A stretch of DNA of 64,000 bases from Providencia sp. R33 (GCF_019343475.1 NZ_CP072453.1:1612001-1676000), one strand, 5' to 3'. Counted from the first letter of the stretch, positions 16,187-24,709 are shown. A program made the numbers and translations. The notes: generated by a model from the letters alone, not told the origin.

Positions 16187-19100
16187 TTATTTACCGTTTA
16201 TCTTTCGATATAAATTTGATGCGGGATTGCGAAGCAGTTTATTAACACCCGTTTCTACCATTTGTTCGAATTCGCGCGCCACGGCACCATTACTGATTTG
16301 ACTTGATGAGGCTTGCTGCTGAGAGTTACCAAAATTAAAGTCCCCCATACTAATATGGACTTGAGGTCCGCCAGCAGGTTGCATTCCATACATACGCTGA
16401 ACAGGTACATTCGCCATAGGATGATTGTTTCCAACGTACCCACCAGAAGCATAACCCTTTTCGGCACTTTTCATTAATGACATTAGCGAGGTAATACCTA
16501 AACGACTTGTGGCTTCTTTTGTGAAAACAAACTCACCTTTATGGACAACGCCTGCTGGTTCGTACTTGTCACCTGACCCCGTAAAACCACCACGCGCAAA
16601 GCCCGGCTTAATACCTAAGAAGTTACCAAAGCTAGTACCACCAAATGCTGCTGTCATCGCCTTTAGTGCTGCAGCCTTTATCAGCATATCGGTAACCATC
16701 CGAGCAAACGAACGCCCAAAATCACCAAAATTAGCCTTGCCTGTCATAGCCCAATCCGTGAGAGAATTAGTCATCCCAACAAAAGCAAACTGCGAGGCTT
16801 GAGCGACTTTTCCATAAGTGTTGGTTGCGTCTTCTTCAAACTCCGCAAAACCCTTCTTGATACCGTCACGCCAGTTTCCCCGAAGTTCATCTTCCTCACG
16901 GTAAAACTCTTCTAACTTGGCTTTTTGCTCAGGTGAATCCGCCTTTTCTAATGCGATATTACGCTGGTATTGTCTATCGGTTAATCCTGCGCTGCCTTTT
17001 AAAGCCTGAATACGATTTTCAATCTCTTTAATACGTTTAGCTCTTTCCTCAAGCAGCTTGTTTTCACGGTTTTGCTTTTCCAAAGCATCACCTTTAACTG
17101 CAAGTTCACGCTGCCCAGACAAAATAGACTCACGTCTCATTAACAGTGATTTTTCATCAGCCGTTAATTGACGCTCACCTTTTTTAACGATCCTATCCAA
17201 GATAGTGAATTGGGCCTCAGTAAGCATAAGTTGCTTACGTTCGTTACTCACAATGCGGTCACCTGTTTGTGAGAAATCACGAGCCACTTTTGTTTGCGCC
17301 TCGAGTGCTAAAAGCTGTTTTTGGAGATCTTCATCGTGGCGGGTACCATAATCAGGGCGGTATTCCTTACCTTTTGGAACACGCTTATCCTTGAACTGTT
17401 CCTCAATTCCCCTTTTATAGGATTCAATTTGTTCCTGTGTAAAAAGCGCTTTGCGACCCTCTTTAGCATCTAGCTTATTTTCTTGAATTAATTTATTAAG
17501 CTTTTTGTACTCCTCGCTTCTCCTCTCAGCTGCTGTCTGCCCCCGTTTGACGCCAGCGTTAAAGGTCTCTTGGTTCTTAATAGCCCTTTCTTCATCTTGT
17601 CGAGCTAACCGCCCTTGTTCGATTCTTAATCCCTCTGCCGCCCAAGACTTATCAATAAGTTCATAGGCTTGTGTTTTTAGCTCAACATCACGCTCAGCAT
17701 TAGCTAAACGTTCGGCATCTTGTTTTGTATTTACATTGTTTCCCTCATACCCTTTAGAATAACCGAGAGTTTTCTGTAATTGATTATACTGTTTTTGAGC
17801 TTGCTGAAGTTCAGTAAATGCTGTCTGCCTTTCCAATGCAAGACCAGGGTTTCTACCCACACCTAGCATAGCATCCCAGCCTTTAGTCGCTGCGTTCTCA
17901 ATCCAATTCCACGCACGCTCTAAAGTACCAAGGTTATCCACGATAGACATTGAGCGCTGATTCATTGCCTCGGCATAGGCTTTAGTTGCAAGTTCAGCCG
18001 CTTTTTCCGTGCGGCCTTGCGCTTCTGCTGCCGCAATTTGCTCATACTGCTTAGCGGTTAAAAAATGCAACGAGTTATTTAACTCTGTTACCGCTTTAAC
18101 TGGATCATCTTTAAGACGTTTAAAGTGCTCAATCGTTTTATCGATATCCTGCCCGATTGCTTTTTCCATCTTTGCAGAAATATCAGCAACAATACCGACT
18201 TGATTGCCTGAGAATGCACCAGAACCCACCACTTTCGCTAACGCATCGGCCATACGATATTGCGTAATGCCATTACCAGAAAGCTGCTTAGCCAATGAAT
18301 CAAGTTGCGAAGCTGTTTTTCCTGCATAGCTCCCCGTTAAAATAAGTTGCTTATTGTACTCAGTGAATTCTTGGGATCCTTTATAGGTAGCTATCGCCAG
18401 TGCGCCTGCAGTGCCCACCAGCCCAAACATCGCAATGCGCATTGGTGTAATTAATGACAACACCGCTTTGAATGAATTTCCAACGCCACCAAAGGAATCT
18501 TTTATTTGCCCACCTTGCTGAACCATGACCAACCAAATAGGCATACCTGAAGCCAACGAGGTCACAATATCGGTCATTTGCATTGGCAATTGACGCATAG
18601 CATTACGATACTGCCCTAATGTAATAGCGCCATTGCGGTAGGCCTGATCTTGCTGCTTTAACTTCGCTAAATACGGTTCTGCCTGTTGGCTCACACCTAA
18701 TTGAGCCGCTTTCATTTGCAGCAATTCAGATTTTGTTTTACCTATTGCGTCCGCTTCATTTTTTAACGCTTGAATAAAGCTTTCTTTGGCTTGAGCCTCC
18801 CTCGCTTCTGTGGCCGCTGCTATTTGTTGCTCTCTGGCTAACTCTCTTGCCGCTTGAGCTGCTTGTTTTTGCTCGGAAGCCAGCCTTGCCGTGCGTTCTT
18901 CCTGCTTTTTCATCTGGGTAATGATGGGAGCAGCTTCTTTTGAAATCCCCATCTGAGCAGCTTTGTACGACAACATTTCTGTTTTACTGGCACCATACAG
19001 AAAAACTTGCTCATGCATTTTTCGTAGAAAGGAATCCTTTAAAACAGAAAGCTCTTTTTCAGCGACAGATAATCCACTGGTACGATTGGTGATATCTTCA

Positions 19101-19675
19101 AGTAATGCCTGATACCGCTCAGTATCAATATTGCCTTTTTGGTATACTTGGGTCAGATTCTCTCTGATTGCGGTCAGTTTTGCTGTTGAACCCGATACTT
19201 TTTCAATACTTTCAATTTGCCTCGCGAACGAGTCAGCAACTTTTGTATTACCTGATTCCGTCTCTCTTACCGCTTTTTTAATCTGATTTTCCAGTATGGC
19301 AAAATGCACACCACTAATTCTTCCACTTTCATACTGCCCATTCAGTTTTTTCAGAATTTCTGCAAATTGATTGCTCGCATCACCCGCTTTCTTTATGGAT
19401 AGAATTTGGTCTCGCAGTGATGAGGCATTTTCCTTGAACTTCGCATTCATGTTATCAACAGAGATAACCGTTTCTCTTTGTATTTTGGTTAACTCAGAAA
19501 TAGAATGGGCTACTGCCTTGTGTGCTGGCTCAGACTGTTTAAACGTACTATTTAACTCATCAACGGATTGATCTGTCCTGCTGGCGGCTTGTTGTAAATC
19601 ATTTAGCGCTTTAGAACCTTTTTCGAGTTCGCTAGTGCTGACCTTAAATGAAATACTGGCTATTTCTTGTGTCAT
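16187..19675 (-). CDS. H: Tail tape measure protein
   Basis: This protein of about 1162 residues sets tail length and enters the envelope during DNA injection. The start is ATG 19673-19675 (AGGAAA SD), giving MTQEIASISFKVSTSELEKGSKALNDLQQAA. The N-terminal two thirds is helical coiled coil. A tape-measure core occurs at about 360-470 (MRQLPMQMTDIVTSLASGMPIWLVMVQQGGQIKDSFGGVGNS), with membrane-seeking segments after it. The C-terminal end (ARGGFTGSGDKYEPAGVVHKGEFVFTKEATSRLG) is the conserved lambda gpH/Tail_tape_C motif. Genes of unknown function and a toxin-antitoxin pair separate it from the tail chaperone gene. Confidence 0.93.
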   Translation of the reverse strand: MTQEIASISFKVSTSELEKGSKALNDLQQAASRTDQSVDELNSTFKQSEPAHKAVAHSISELTKIQRETVISVDNMNAKFKENASSLRDQILSIKKAGDASNQFAEILKKLNGQYESGRISGVHFAILENQIKKAVRETESGNTKVADSFARQIESIEKVSGSTAKLTAIRENLTQVYQKGNIDTERYQALLEDITNRTSGLSVAEKELSVLKDSFLRKMHEQVFLYGASKTEMLSYKAAQMGISKEAAPIITQMKKQEERTARLASEQKQAAQAARELAREQQIAAATEAREAQAKESFIQALKNEADAIGKTKSELLQMKAAQLGVSQQAEPYLAKLKQQDQAYRNGAITLGQYRNAMRQLPMQMTDIVTSLASGMPIWLVMVQQGGQIKDSFGGVGNSFKAVLSLITPMRIAMFGLVGTAGALAIATYKGSQEFTEYNKQLILTGSYAGKTASQLDSLAKQLSGNGITQYRMADALAKVVGSGAFSGNQVGIVADISAKMEKAIGQDIDKTIEHFKRLKDDPVKAVTELNNSLHFLTAKQYEQIAAAEAQGRTEKAAELATKAYAEAMNQRSMSIVDNLGTLERAWNWIENAATKGWDAMLGVGRNPGLALERQTAFTELQQAQKQYNQLQKTLGYSKGYEGNNVNTKQDAERLANAERDVELKTQAYELIDKSWAAEGLRIEQGRLARQDEERAIKNQETFNAGVKRGQTAAERRSEEYKKLNKLIQENKLDAKEGRKALFTQEQIESYKRGIEEQFKDKRVPKGKEYRPDYGTRHDEDLQKQLLALEAQTKVARDFSQTGDRIVSNERKQLMLTEAQFTILDRIVKKGERQLTADEKSLLMRRESILSGQRELAVKGDALEKQNRENKLLEERAKRIKEIENRIQALKGSAGLTDRQYQRNIALEKADSPEQKAKLEEFYREEDELRGNWRDGIKKGFAEFEEDATNTYGKVAQASQFAFVGMTNSLTDWAMTGKANFGDFGRSFARMVTDMLIKAAALKAMTAAFGGTSFGNFLGIKPGFARGGFTGSGDKYEPAGVVHKGEFVFTKEATSRLGITSLMSLMKSAEKGYASGGYVGNNHPMANVPVQRMYGMQPAGGPQVHISMGDFNFGNSQQQASSSQISNGAVAREFEQMVETGVNKLLRNPASNLYRKINGK

Positions 19676-19691
19676 AACTTTCCTCGGGTAC

Positions 19692-19714
19692 AAAAAAACC
19701 ACCCGAAGGTGGTT
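19692..19714 (-). terminator. Mini-terminator upstream of the tape measure gene
   Basis: AACCACC-CGAA-GGTGGTT is a perfect 7-bp stem with a stable tetraloop, followed in the minus direction by seven T. It sits 22 bases after the secreted protein gene stop. The stem sequence is the same as that of the hairpin near 13506. Confidence 0.75.
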
Positions 19715-19735
19715 ATGTGTGACTATTAATGATTA

Positions 19736-20194
19736 TTACATCGACCATTTTAGTTTATTGGGCTCGTACTTAAATTGCATCATGCCTTTGCCTAAAATAG
19801 GAAGCTCTATATATAGGATTTTTGCGCCAGATAATTCTGTTGAAAAATTACGCATTCCAATAACAAATCCCAAAAACTGATTTTTTTTATCGAGTTCAAA
19901 TAATAATTCTTTAATTTCGCCGCTATCAGCTTTCATTAGTCCAGAACAGATATCCCCTACTTTGCAATCAAATTCAGCGCCATTTAGGGAAAAGTGAAAG
20001 TTATATGCTTCTTTGTTATTATAGCCTTCCGCTATTAACGTTATTGCTACACCTTCATTATCCTTCTCTGGTGCTAAGCTTGCAAAGTACTGAGTAGTTC
20101 CTCGCATTTCATCAACTTTCTCAGAATACTTCCAGTCAGCAACAGCCCCAAACCCAATCGAACAAAGTAAAAATCCTAATAATAGTTTTTTCAT
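19736..20194 (-). CDS. Exported protein of unknown function
   Basis: This 152-residue protein has a clear Sec signal peptide (MKKLLLGFLLCSIGFGAVA, cleavage probably after residue 19). The mature part is beta-rich with two cysteines (FDCKVGDIC) that could form a disulfide. It lies four bases downstream of the wHTH gene and between the TA locus and tape measure, so it is likely cargo rather than a structural gene. I recognise no family. Confidence 0.6.
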   Translation of the reverse strand: MKKLLLGFLLCSIGFGAVADWKYSEKVDEMRGTTQYFASLAPEKDNEGVAITLIAEGYNNKEAYNFHFSLNGAEFDCKVGDICSGLMKADSGEIKELLFELDKKNQFLGFVIGMRNFSTELSGAKILYIELPILGKGMMQFKYEPNKLKWSM

Positions 20195-20198
20195 CCAG

Positions 20199-21071
20199 TT
20201 ACCACCTCAAATTAATCATATTCATTTTATAATTATTCGCCATGTTCACTATTGCATCAAACCCAGATAAAAATTGTATAGGGTCGCACTGTGAGATATT
20301 TTTTATTGGCAACCATTCAAACCTATATCGGTTTAATTTTACATTAATCAGATATCTGTCTTCTTCTTCGCCTGTATCATGATTAAATATTTGAGAATAA
20401 CCCGCAACAATAACGAAATCTATTTCGTTACATACTCTAAATGCTACCCCAGCAACTCTTAGAGCCACAGAATGTACATGCCTTGCATAATCATAGTAAT
20501 ATTCTTCGGCTGTTTTTAGCCGCTCACCATTAGATACTGGCGTGTCTTCAATTTCTGGTAAGTCCACATCTATAAATAAAGTTCTAAGTTCAGAGTCATA
20601 GTGAAATGCTACAATAGTCTCTCTCGACCAATATGTTGATAAAAACACATGTTTCAGTCGCTCATCTACCGATCCTGTTTCTATAATGCCATATGAACTT
20701 ATGTCGCTATGGATATCAATAATAAACTCAGGCTTACCCGAAAACCCTCTATTGTACGACTCTTGGTAAATTACTGATTTTCCTTTATCTAATTTCAATA
20801 CATTTGTATATTTATCTGTGCTTATATTGCCATTATGGGCGTTCGGGCTAACCTCTCGCCATTCAAGCTTGTAAGGAAATCCATAAACAATCCTAGGCGT
20901 TTCCTTAGAAACAACACCAGTCTCCTCAAGTTCTAACATCAACCTTTCAACCCTTTGCGGTGTGATGCCAAACATGCTTTGTAATGTTAGTTCAGATACC
21001 GATTTTTCATTAATAACAAAATCAACAACTTGCCAATACAATGGATCTAATCCTAATGATTTAGATTTCAT
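20199..21071 (-). CDS. Unknown protein with an FtsK-gamma-like winged helix
   Basis: This 290-residue protein has residues about 8-56 (LDPLYWQVVDFVINEKSVSE... PQRVERLMLELEETGVVS) that closely resemble the FtsK gamma (KOPS-reading) winged helix, with the DP-W/F-QAV-FV start and helix-terminated EELE-GVVS end. The rest (about 60-290) has no ATPase motifs and is unknown to me. The ATG at 21071 has GGAGAG six bases upstream. It forms a two-gene unit with the exported protein gene, inserted between the TA pair and tape measure. DNA binding is inferred from the winged helix only. Confidence 0.6.
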   Translation of the reverse strand: MKSKSLGLDPLYWQVVDFVINEKSVSELTLQSMFGITPQRVERLMLELEETGVVSKETPRIVYGFPYKLEWREVSPNAHNGNISTDKYTNVLKLDKGKSVIYQESYNRGFSGKPEFIIDIHSDISSYGIIETGSVDERLKHVFLSTYWSRETIVAFHYDSELRTLFIDVDLPEIEDTPVSNGERLKTAEEYYYDYARHVHSVALRVAGVAFRVCNEIDFVIVAGYSQIFNHDTGEEEDRYLINVKLNRYRFEWLPIKNISQCDPIQFLSGFDAIVNMANNYKMNMINLRW

Positions 21072-21201
21072 AGTACTCTCCGATAAGCTTTATTTTTACT
21101 TACGGATGTTATCAAACAAATACAGAAACCTTCGATTATGAGACTGGTAATGTGATCTAAATTACACCCCACCAGCTGGTGGAAACGAAAATCAGAGCAA
21201 T

Positions 21202-21221
21202 AAAAAACCCACCGAAGTGGG
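21202..21221 (-). terminator. Terminator after the doc-like toxin gene
   Basis: CCCAC-CGAA-GTGGG with six T after it (minus direction) immediately follows the toxin stop at 21222. Confidence 0.7.
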
Positions 21222-21710
21222 CTAGTCTGATTTAACTCTGAATATCGAACAGTATTCAATACCTATTCGCTCTTTGCAGAGTTGCCTTGAATCAAAATCT
21301 CTTGACCAATTACACAACCAACTGTCCAATTCATCAAGCGAATATTCTTTGGTTGCTAATCCGCGAGCCATTTCTACCACTTCATCCTCTGGTGCTGTTA
21401 GCTCATAGCCATTAAGCAATAAAAAAACGTATCCCGCCATCATGGCAGTTCGTTTGTTCGCATTGGCAAAAGGGTGGTTTTGTATCAGACTTTCAATTAA
21501 TACGGCAGTAAGAACAAACATGTCATCTGTCTGCTCATAATATTTCACTTGGCTTGGTCTTGATTGGGATGAGCTAAGGTTATTGAAGTTCAATACTTCG
21601 ATTGGCTCATTGGGAGTTTGCAGCTCTATCAATATTCTATTGATGTTTATTAGATCATCGGTAGATAGATAGTTAATTCCTTCAACAAACTCCCCTGTGA
21701 TATTTATCAC
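21222..21710 (-). CDS. doc: Doc/Fic-family toxin (death on curing)
   Basis: This 162-residue Fic-fold protein has the active-site motif HPFANANKRT (about residues 80-89), which fits the Doc form HxFx(D/N)(A/G)NKR. P1 Doc phosphorylates EF-Tu. The N-terminal half carries the helix with QPSQVKYYEQTDD-like region typical of the family. Start is GTG at 21708-21710, three bases after the antitoxin stop. At 162 residues it is longer than P1 Doc (126). A terminator follows directly. Together with the upstream gene it forms a stand-alone TA cassette inside the tail operon. Confidence 0.82.
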   Translation of the reverse strand: MINITGEFVEGINYLSTDDLININRILIELQTPNEPIEVLNFNNLSSSQSRPSQVKYYEQTDDMFVLTAVLIESLIQNHPFANANKRTAMMAGYVFLLLNGYELTAPEDEVVEMARGLATKEYSLDELDSWLCNWSRDFDSRQLCKERIGIEYCSIFRVKSD

Positions 21711-21713
21711 TCA

Positions 21714-21893
21714 CTATACCTTAGCTAATTTTTCCATGGCTTTTTCATAGCGAGTGAAACCAAAGTCAAAAGCATTCTTGACTTGATTATCATGATTTCC
21801 TTGCTCGCTCATGGCAGCTCTTGGTGCTGCAATTTTACTTTTGTCACGAGCAGGTATATTTAAGCGATTAGGCTTTTGCAGTGCGTGACCCAT
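21714..21893 (-). CDS. Antitoxin partner of the Doc-like toxin
   Basis: This 59-residue basic protein starts at ATG 21891-21893 (GAGGTTA SD). It lies three bases upstream of the toxin, and its promoter carries a perfect inverted repeat. The C-terminal segment (DFGFTRYEKAMEKLAKV) may be the toxin-binding helix. It lacks an obvious Phd/YefM N-terminal domain, so the DNA-binding mode is unclear. The role is inferred from gene order. Confidence 0.65.
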   Translation of the reverse strand: MGHALQKPNRLNIPARDKSKIAAPRAAMSEQGNHDNQVKNAFDFGFTRYEKAMEKLAKV

Positions 21894-21961
21894 ATTAACC
21901 TCGTTATAAACCAATGAGTTATAAATTACATCTAGGTATACGATCCGTATTACCTGTGGTT

Positions 21962-21990
21962 ATAATGTAAGTTAAGTTACATTAAGTCAA
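21962..21990 (-). promoter_or_regulatory. Promoter and palindromic operator of the TA operon
   Basis: Read on the minus strand, TTGACT (21990-21985) and CATTAT (21967-21962) are 17 bp apart. A perfect inverted repeat TAATGTAA-N6-TTACATTA (21963-21984) fills the spacer and overlaps the -10. This position suits autorepression by the antitoxin or TA complex. Confidence 0.65.
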
Positions 21991-21999
21991 TAGCGTTGC

Positions 22000-22174
22000 T
22001 TGTATTTTACATTGTCATACGTATAATTCGCGCCCCGCGAGATTGCCACGTTCCACTTTGTGCTGCAATAGAAAGCTATTGTTCAATGCAAATCTAAACG
22101 TTAAATATCGCTGCACAAAAAACTGTATAAATAAACAGATTTGATTATTTAGGGCATTGTAAGCCCTATTTTTT
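22000..22174 (+). ncRNA. Candidate small RNA with its own promoter and terminator
   Basis: TTGTAT (22000-22005) and a perfect TATAAT (22022-22027), 16 bp apart, would start a transcript near 22034. It would contain CAATAG-AAAG-CTATTG (hairpin, about 22065-22080) and end at TAGGGC... GCCCTA (22150-22168) plus six T (22169-22174). The roughly 140-nt transcript has no ORF and runs opposite to the tail operon; its 3' end overlaps the end of the tail chaperone gene. The terminator has no T-run in the minus direction, so it serves + transcription. It is a prediction from signals only. Confidence 0.5.
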
Positions 22175-22767
22175 ATGGAGCAATTCTAACGCTTTTGATT
22201 CCATCAGTTGAATATCTTTAATCACGGTTGCCAGATCACAAATACCGTAAGCACTGGCCAGCATGGGGATAACGGTATAATCAATCCCAGTAGGACCGTC
22301 CATACTGACCCGCCATTGTGTTGATAGCGCTTGGAATAGCGTGACTGAAGCTTCAATATCTGGGGTAACCTCAACATCATTGTCATCAAGATCCCCCAGC
22401 AAATCTAATTCAATCGCTGACAGTGGCTTACTGTAAAGTGCCTGCGCAACCGCTAGGAGTTTTTTTCCCGAATACCTAAGAGCGCTTGGCGATAGGACGT
22501 AAAAATTTCGAAAGCTGCCCCTGGGTAGTTATCGAAAAATTCTGCCACATTATCGTGGTTAAACTCGCGATCTTTAAATCCCCACCCTTTCGCAATTTGA
22601 AGCAAAAATCCTGTATCGGTTAGATCGTCAGCTTTCCCCATCTCATCCAGTTCACTCATTTTCTTGTGAACGAATACAAACGGTAAATCACCTTGCTTAC
22701 CGTCAGGTGTTGTAATTTTGACAGTATGTTCAAATGTTGGTGTTGGGTTATAAGTTAACTTAGCCAT
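22166..22767 (-). CDS. GT: Frameshifted tail assembly chaperone (G-T type fusion)
   Basis: A -1 shift at the heptamer A-AAA-AAC (22465-22459), right before the gpG-like stop, joins the upstream 103 residues to a 97-residue extension for a 200-residue protein. The extension contains a DUF1799-like segment (FQALSTQWRVSMDGPTGIDYTVIPML). The extension has no convincing start of its own. This copies the lambda G/GT arrangement, where the minor fusion product brings tape measure and tail tube together. Confidence 0.85.
22453..22767 (-). CDS. G: Tail assembly chaperone (G-like, unshifted product)
   Basis: This 104-residue protein starts at ATG 22765-22767 and overlaps the end of the Ig extension of the tail tube. 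It reads MAKLTYNPTPTFEHTVKI and ends GIREKNS. It sits between tail tube and tape measure as gpG does in lambda. Chaperones of this type coat the tape measure before tube assembly. The stop lies six bases after the slippery sequence. Confidence 0.82.
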   Translation of the reverse strand: MAKLTYNPTPTFEHTVKITTPDGKQGDLPFVFVHKKMSELDEMGKADDLTDTGFLLQIAKGWGFKDREFNHDNVAEFFDNYPGAAFEIFTSYRQALLGIREKNS

Positions 22768-23682
22768 TATTCGCCTTTTCATTAATTGTAATAACTGAAT
22801 TGACTGTCACATCGTCAACCGTGGCAGTGATAGTCACTTTGCCCGCGGCTTTCAGTGTGACTTTACCTGCGGTATTCACAGTCGCTTTTGCGGTATCAGA
22901 GCTCTTCCATGTCGCATTCTGATTGGATGCATTAGCAGGTGTTAAGGTGAGGTTGAGTAAAATCGCCTCTCCCACAACACCTGTGGCAATCGGTTTATCA
23001 ATTGTGAGCTCAGATACCGGGATTACTTTGCGTGGGCGTAGACAGACTGTTTAGAACGCAAAGAGAAGCGAACGGTCGTTGTTTCAATTTCGTTCACCGC
23101 CGTATCAGGAATTTCTTTATACGAGGTCGATGCCAAATAATAGCGATCTTGTTCGGCACGTTTATTATAAAAACGCACAGCCACCAGCGACTTACTTTCA
23201 TCATAACCCAGCAATAAAGCATGATGTTTAGCATCGGCGTTATAGGCTAATGTGTAAGTAATGATGTACGGGTTCTTAAAGGTGTCAATGCTGATTGCCT
23301 GATCATCCTCAAGAAACTGAATGCTGGTGGACTGCTGGTCGCCCCCTTCAATGCCCACCGTCGTCACACGCTTGATTTGCGTCCAACCCGTGACCTTCTT
23401 GATAGTGCCCATTGCTTCTTCTGCTGGATATTTAGATTTATCCGTACTGTCAAAGCCTTCAATGGTGATATTGCTGGCTGCAACCGTTTTAACCCGTTTA
23501 GGGCCATTTAAATTACTCCAGCTGTCACTGATGATCACAACATCACCCGCTTTAATATCGCCCGCGCTTGCAACAGTAAGAACAACCTCACTGGCATTCG
23601 ATGCAGCAGTAATCGCGATTGCTTCACCATATCCACTGGACACCGAAACAGTAGAACCATTAGGAATGCTATATTCCGCCAT
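22760..23682 (-). CDS. Frameshifted tail tube protein with C-terminal Ig-like domain
   Basis: A -1 shift at the final AAG codon (23028-23026, context GC-AAA-G before TAA), where tRNA-Lys can re-pair on AAA, would continue with VIPVSELTIDKPIATGVVGEAI and a BIG2-type Ig-like domain (about 88 residues, LTPANASNQNATWKSSDTAKATV). The fusion is about 307 residues. Phage major tail proteins with frameshift-added Ig domains are well known. The extension ends at 22760 within the chaperone start region. The downstream frame lacks a good start, so independent translation is unlikely. Confidence 0.75.
23023..23682 (-). CDS. V: Major tail tube protein (unshifted)
   Basis: This 219-residue protein reads MAEYSIPNGSTVSVSSGYGEAIAI, has a central domain with VGIEGGDQQSTSIQFLEDDQAISI, and ends SLRSKQSVYAHAK. 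Position between tail terminator and chaperone and its beta-rich composition match lambda gpV-type tube proteins. It is the first copy-rich tail gene after the connector block. Confidence 0.82.
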   Translation of the reverse strand: MAEYSIPNGSTVSVSSGYGEAIAITAASNASEVVLTVASAGDIKAGDVVIISDSWSNLNGPKRVKTVAASNITIEGFDSTDKSKYPAEEAMGTIKKVTGWTQIKRVTTVGIEGGDQQSTSIQFLEDDQAISIDTFKNPYIITYTLAYNADAKHHALLLGYDESKSLVAVRFYNKRAEQDRYYLASTSYKEIPDTAVNEIETTTVRFSLRSKQSVYAHAK

Positions 23683-23705
23683 AATGAACCTCTTTATTTA
23701 TGCAT

Positions 23706-23727
23706 AAAAAAACCGCCAGCTGGCGGT
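23706..23727 (-). terminator. Mini-terminator after the tail terminator gene
   Basis: ACCGCCAGCTGGCGGT is a 16-bp palindrome followed by seven T in the minus direction. It lies directly after the stop of the 23729-24130 gene. Confidence 0.7.
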
Positions 23728-23728
23728 G

Positions 23729-24130
23729 TTATCGAACTGAATCACATCGATAGGATGTGCGTATGGGAATGGTGTAGTGGGTATCCCCCACGAGAGGGGG
23801 TAATTGATTTGGCTCACTATTGAGATAAAGGGTTTTGGTCAGTGTGAGTCCATTCTCAAGCTGAGCTTTAATGTTATCCGCAATCAGGCTTAAGTGTTCG
23901 TCACCGCTCCCCACCTTGCCTACAAGATTAATTTGAATGACCCCTTTTAAAATCGGCATATCGAGCGCTAGCCCCATATTCTCCGTTGCCGCTGGCAAAA
24001 TATGCATTTGCAAATAAGGGGAGTTAATTTCATCAAAAGCCATATTAGGCCATGCCACCTTTAACCCCTCTTGCTTCGCAATCTGAGCCACCAGCGCACG
24101 TATTGACTGATTAATTTCGGATTGCTTCAT
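23729..24130 (-). CDS. Tail terminator / DUF4128-like protein
   Basis: This 133-residue protein (SEINQSIRALVAQIAKQEGLKVAWPNMAFDEI... YLQMHILPA... GVIQINLVGKVGSG) has the pattern of minor tail U-like or DUF4128 tail terminator proteins, which cap the finished tube and join the head. Its ATG overlaps the previous stop. It is adjacent to the tube gene, as expected. Confidence 0.78.
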   Translation of the reverse strand: MKQSEINQSIRALVAQIAKQEGLKVAWPNMAFDEINSPYLQMHILPAATENMGLALDMPILKGVIQINLVGKVGSGDEHLSLIADNIKAQLENGLTLTKTLYLNSEPNQLPPLVGDTHYTIPIRTSYRCDSVR

Positions 24131-24708
24131 GATTTCACCTCAGCCATGGCCTCTCTAAAGAACTGACTCACGTTCTGTGCAGTGATAGCCACCATGCCAT
24201 TCGGGGCTTGCTTTGAATGGCCCATTTCTAACGGGTAAGCATAGGGCACATTATTGGTAAAGTAGATAGCACTCATGCCTACCTTGAAGTGCTTAATGAC
24301 GTAATTTCCCATAGAGACGGTCATGCGGCCTGATTTATCAATTCGTCCTGTCTCACCGTCTGCAGGTGTATCAAACGTCACTTGCCAGTTACCCCGAAAA
24401 CGCCCACCGGTATAACCCGAAGGGGCTTTGATATCCATGGAGTCATTGATACGCACGCGCTTTTTTAACTGGCGTTTCTTCGGAGTAAGGTTATTAGGGT
24501 CTTTTCTAAGTTCTTCATTGTGTTCAAATACTGCTTGGTTATAACTGACTGCCGTCTGGTTGACTTCCCAGAGTTCAGGATTACCGACAGGTGACATTTG
24601 AACCAACTGAGCCAAAATTTTAAACCCCGTTTTCTTAACAACCGTTTCCATGTCTGTTTGGGCATTATCAACAAACAGGTTAATTGAACGCATAAATGAT
24701 TGTGACAT
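24127..24708 (-). CDS. HK97 gp10-like tail completion/connector protein
   Basis: This 193-residue protein of the HK97 gp10/tail-component type includes SPVGNPELW, YTGGRFRGNWQVTFD and YAYPLEMGHSKQAPNGMVAITAQN. The GHS-APNGM block near the C-terminus is diagnostic of this family. It works at the head-tail junction. Confidence 0.8.
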   Translation of the reverse strand: MSQSFMRSINLFVDNAQTDMETVVKKTGFKILAQLVQMSPVGNPELWEVNQTAVSYNQAVFEHNEELRKDPNNLTPKKRQLKKRVRINDSMDIKAPSGYTGGRFRGNWQVTFDTPADGETGRIDKSGRMTVSMGNYVIKHFKVGMSAIYFTNNVPYAYPLEMGHSKQAPNGMVAITAQNVSQFFREAMAEVKS

Positions 24709-24709
24709 G

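Noticed and set aside
22166..22402. DUF1799-like segment as an independent gene
   Set aside because: The start would be a TTG in the middle of the conserved frame, while the slippery A-AAA-AAC links it to the upstream gene.
22760..22975. Ig-like domain as an independent gene
   Set aside because: The only start would be a GTG inside the domain with no SD; the frame continues upstream to the tube stop codon, so a frameshift extension explains it better.
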